The position numbers and the translations under genes are program-made. Below the pieces are notes generated by a model. It did not search any database and was not told the origin of the DNA. It worked only from the letters and a program-made list of their open reading frames with translations. From Turnera subulata (Eukaryota > Streptophyta > Magnoliopsida > Malpighiales > Passifloraceae), in contig JAKUCV010007207.1 of NCBI GenBank assembly GCA_028386065.3, positions 243,737 to 307,736 on the forward strand: DNA of 64,000 nucleotides, written 5' to 3'. Positions 60,030-64,000 of the stretch are shown one piece after another (position 1 is the stretch's first letter; the number at the start of each line of letters is the position of its first letter).

Positions 60030-62021
60030 CATCTATTTTTCAGGTTGATAATCTTATTAGAAATAGTAACTTCTATGGCTCTGTTTTCTGGGAAAAAGGA
60101 TATGCAGCCATAGATGTTCTTGCGATCGTGTTATCCTTCCTGTCACGTAAATGTAAATTTTGTCCAGGATTTAGATGTTACGCCCTCCCTCATCTTGCTC
60201 TTTTTATTTTTTTTTTTTCCTTTGACAGACTCCCTCATGTCGTTCTTAGTACTGGCATCCTCAAATAATGCATCACTGTTTCTTTGCTACTTGTTGGTTT
60301 GTACTTCAGTTGCAAGTGGCAAACCAACAATTCCACGACTGTAATGTTACAATTCTTACTTCGACGAAAAAATGTTACAATTCTTATGTTTCCGTCTGGC
60401 TTATATCAGTAGTTTTTGGGTTATATACATTTTTACCTAACCCAACTTTGGTTCGAAAACAAATTGGTACCTCTATATTTTACTACCTCCATTTTTTTTT
60501 TTTTTATACATAAACTTCACACCAATCCACTAGGGAATCGTCATCAACAATAATCAAGATTTAATAACAAACTCACATAGAAATAAGAGAGGGAGAAAGA
60601 CATGATCATACAAAAAACGACTAGATTCTTCAATGAATCCATGGTTGGCGCCTCTAGATCCACACCCCTACCATGGTGCCGTCGGGAGGGTAGGTGCAAG
60701 GCCGCCGTGGCTGTGGCTGCTGGCGTGGAGATTAGTTTAAGAACAACCATCGTTGGTGATATCATAAAGGGGGAGGGTAGGGACATGAGTAGGGCGAGGA
60801 GCTCGCCGATCCGAATAACCTCAACCTTAAATTTTTGAGTTATATAGTTCAATCATGGAGGTTATTCATTGACAGTCTATTACTTTACTTGGAGCGTGTC
60901 AAAATAATCTCACTCCAATTTTGAATGAGTTTGAGCCATATGGCCTGTGTTTCGTGGTTAATATTGAGATAACAATCGATACAGTTCGGTGATTGGAGTG
61001 CCTATGTGATTTTGGGCTCCCTACATATCTCAAAATGATTTCAAGACGATGGATGTAATGAGGATGGAGGAATCTGGTGAAGTTTTTTTTTTTTTTCTTA
61101 CTTTTTATTTTTTAAAATTGGGATCCGAAGGGGGGGCCTTATTGAGTTGTTTTTTTTTTCTAATCACAATTTTTGAAATTAGGAAATGATTTTTAACGTT
61201 GTTGATGAGTCCAGGTGTCCCTCAACAAGACCGAAACCGCTCGAACCTTAAATTGGTCCAATAAGTTCGCAAAAAAAAAAAAATTCAAATGCTAAAATAG
61301 TGATTTTTTTAGTTGGAATACTGATTTGTTTTTAAACCAAATTGTGGTGGGTAAAATATAATTAACACCGAGTTTTTTTTGGCAGTCAAGTGTCTTATGG
61401 CTCCTACAAAACATAAATTCATAATTTTAGTGTTTGGGAAAGCCGGAAAGGTGAGGAGGTGAAATTATGTTGAGATTGCAAATGTGATAGACTTTTCCAT
61501 CAGCATTGATGACAGTTCTGAGAACTTATTGAGATATTTTCTGGGAGAAAAATATTTCATTCCACCAACCAAAGCGACTTGCAAAGCAGGGATGGAGTAG
61601 ATTATTAATTATTTTGAGACATCTATACATAAAAAAAAAAAACAAAAAAAACTTACTGCATGCCATAAATCACTTGGTGGGATAATTAATTAGGAAATAG
61701 GAAGTCTCAAGTTGTTGATCTTCTTACAAAAAAAAAAAAGGAAAATATTTTACCAGAAAAGGAAAAAACCGTAATTCGAGTACGTGGCAGTTCACACAAC
61801 CCGTTGTGCAGATATTCCATTGCTCTCTCCCGTCACCCTATCTTTTACTTTCAACTGAAGAATTTAACGGCAACAAACGCCACACCACCCACCTACTCCT
61901 GCAACCATTCCGCTTCCCGCAATCAAACAACGGCATAGCATACACACCTTCCTTACTTAGAGATTCATGTCTTGTTATTGTTGCCGCCAAATCTCACCTG
62001 TCTCCATCAATCACCACCATG
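60030..62021. other. Intergenic DNA before the SHW1-like gene
   Basis: No confident gene. At 60544-60660 on the minus strand a hydrophobic start (MDSLKNLVVFCMIMSFSLSY) meets a good GT donor (TAT|GTGAGT), resembling a signal-peptide exon, but no second exon is apparent. A/T runs at 60490-60505, 61086-61097, 61270-61283 and 61631-61650 suggest retroposon debris. The SHW1 promoter is in the last 300 bp. Confidence 0.4.
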
Positions 62022-63571
62022 TCATTCACCGTCACTCTCCCCTCCCTCTCTCCCTCCCGATTCTCCCCAACTCACTCCACTCTCTTCTCTCCCAAGCCAC
62101 AACTCGCTATCCGATTTAACTCTCTCAATCTACCACGAACTCATTCTAGAAGGATCCTTACCGGGTCTTCTCCGGGAAGAACCGGCATCGCGGACAATCC
62201 GCGAAGCTGGAGCCGTTCGATCGGCTCGGAGTTCGCTGGTCGTGCCTTGGACGGCGACGATGATGACGATGAAGACGAGGAAGAGGACAGGAGTTTGGAT
62301 CTGTTGATTAGGTTCGTCCAAAACGTGTTCAGGAAGATTTCCAAACGGGCCAGGAAGGCGGTTCGATCAGTTTTACCCGTTCCCATTTCTACCGGACTGG
62401 TAATTTCTGCGGTTTTTTTTTTGCCTTTTATTTTGTTATAGTAATGGGAGTAAATGCTTTTGGGTTTTTCTCGTGTTCATTGTATTGGGTATTGAGTTTT
62501 GGTTTGCTGTGGTGATTTGTTAGGTGGAGTTTTCGGTGGATGGAGTGCTCATGCTGGCATTTTTGTGGGTCTTGAAGGCATTTCTCGAGGTACAGTGACG
62601 TATTAACAATTCATTTTCACTTTCTTTTTTTTGCTGCTTGTTGATTATATTTAAGGCATGAAATGTGATAGTGATTAATTTGAATTGCAATTGTTGGATT
62701 CATTTTGACTTGGCTTCAATTTCTGGTGCAAAAGGTTAGTCTCTTGTGTGACTTCTAAGACACAGGGATTGTTAATTGTCAAATGCTGGGTGTTATTTTC
62801 TTGGGATTTGACTTGGTGGGTGGTCTGATTCATCACAGTACTGTGTGTGAAATACCTAACCTTGATGGCTAAATCTACCTCTGCAAGATTAGAATAGAGA
62901 AGGTAACACACGTTCCAGGTTGCTGTTCTGAGAGTTTAACACGGGATACATTGTACTTGCGGTAACCTGATTGTAAATCAGTCAGTAACACGAAATTGGG
63001 GTACATGCTTTGCTACAAACAGCATTGGAATGTTTTGGTTCTGGGCGGAAGGATTCACTAAGTCAGTACATATCAGGTACTTGAAAAGTGGCATGACATT
63101 TGCATGTGTTTATGGATGTTAGATTGAGTTATACCTGCCAAAACAGGAACACTGTTTGATTATCACGCCATGCTAAAGGGTGCACTGTTGGATTTGCATC
63201 AGCTATAGGGACTAGGTGGTTGTTTTTCATTGTCCTTGTGAGCATCCTTTTCCCAAATTTATGCGTGTGGCAACTAAGTTTTCCCTTCAAAATATCTGTC
63301 TTGTGAGGACATGCAATTTAGTTTTCCTTTTCAAATCGAAGTTATCCTACATTACTGCTTAGGTTGATGATAATTCTGGTACTCATTTCTCCCTGTGCCG
63401 GTGTTTTAAGTGTAGGTGGTTTGCACCCTTGGAAGTGTGGTGTTCGTGAGCATTTTACTGATACGTGGGATATGGTCTGGAGTAACATATTTACAAGACA
63501 GAAGAGATCTTAATGTACATGCATTTGATGATGACCGCCGCGCATGGAATGGCTCACAGCCTGCCTTGTAA
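62022..63571 (+). CDS. SHW1: SHW1-like plastid membrane protein, 199 aa
   Basis: Resembles SHORT HYPOCOTYL IN WHITE LIGHT 1, a small plant protein affecting seedling light responses; assignment is from memory of the conserved C-terminal half. Exons 62022-62399, 62524-62589 and 63416-63571 join in phase 0 at GT-AG borders. The first ~60 residues are a Ser/Pro-rich plastid transit peptide (TLPSLSPSRFSPTHSTLFSP). An acidic run DGDDDDDEDEEEDRSLD precedes an amphipathic basic helix, VFRKISKRARKAVRSVLP. Two membrane spans are likely: VEFSVDGVLMLAFLWVLKA and VVCTLGSVVFVSILLIRGIW. It ends in DRRAWNGSQPAL. I start at 62022 because it opens the transit peptide; the same frame is open upstream to 61806. 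Confidence 0.72.
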
Positions 63572-64000
63572 TGTACCAGTTCCGCAAGAATGATAGGAGT
63601 ACAAAGTCTTGAAAAATTACGGCAAAAAAATGCATAACCTCTTTCAAACGAGACTTTCAATTTGTCTGAATGATGAGATTATGACATCAGAAGGTTTACT
63701 CCTCATTCCTCAAGGCAATAATGTTGGATTCGGAGTTTTGAAATAAGATACAGTCATACAGATTAGCTAGACGGCTTATGAAGACCCAGATTCTTGTATT
63801 TTGACTTGAATTCAGACTCCCAGAAACAAAATCAGGGAATAGGTTTTGTTGTGTGTATACGGGGGGCCAAGGTTACCCCTTTTGTATATTTATTCTCCAG
63901 CACTTTCAGGTAAATGTTCATGCTTGTACTATTAACTGGGACTATTGCAATAAGATCCAGTACTGTATTAATATTACACACCGATTCGGCCTTGGTTTCA
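63572..64000. other. 3' flank of the SHW1-like gene
   Basis: Probable 3' untranslated sequence followed by intergenic DNA; no further gene is visible before the window ends. Confidence 0.5.

Overview
The window looks like nuclear DNA of a eudicot flowering plant. Genes are intron-rich with GT-AG borders, intergenic DNA is AT-rich, and the proteins are plant-specific (a phytosulfokine precursor, a pectinesterase with an inhibitor pro-domain, the plastid protein EGY3, SKIP22). Between the genes lie hAT-type MITEs, SINE- and LINE-like insertions and a long-LTR retrotransposon. I cannot name the species from sequence alone.

Layout. 1-5.9 kb: a gypsy-like LTR fragment cut by the window edge, a second LTR-like fragment, and a hairpin-forming inverted repeat. 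5.9-6.25 kb (-): a two-exon phytosulfokine precursor. 6.6-14 kb: gene-poor DNA with three hAT-like MITEs that have recognisable target-site duplications, a pyrimidine-rich repeat and a short hairpin. 14.8-16.3 kb (+): a three-exon DUF4378-type protein. 17.0-27.9 kb (-): the splicing factor PRP40A, 28 coding exons, rebuilt in full. 30.2-33.2 kb (+): EGY3 copy A, six exons, head to head with PRP40A. 34.1-43.0 kb: a hAT MITE split by an 8.3-kb LTR element that carries two genes antisense to its own LTRs. 43-49.9 kb: a LINE RNase H pseudogene, a TIR element, a SINE and otherwise unremarkable DNA. 50.0-51.9 kb (+): pectinesterase. 53.1-55.9 kb (+): EGY3 copy B, six exons. 57.3-58.7 kb (+): SKIP22-like F-box protein, intronless. 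59.3-60.0 kb: a 5'-truncated LINE-like insertion. 62.0-63.6 kb (+): SHW1-like plastid membrane protein, three exons.

The host genes do not form one pathway: peptide signalling (PSK), splicing (PRP40A), chloroplast membrane pseudoproteases (two EGY3 copies), wall modification (pectinesterase), ubiquitin ligase substrate recognition (SKIP22) and seedling light response (SHW1-like). The most informative structures are three. First, the duplicated EGY3 pair, about 20 kb apart; both lack the zinc-binding HExxH and one carries a GC-AG intron. Second, the nested transposon history at 34-43 kb. Third, that LTR element itself: its internal region has no recognisable gag-pol, but has two antisense genes with TATA boxes, one encoding half of an AP-endonuclease-like fold. 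All exon models are read from splice signals and reading frame only.
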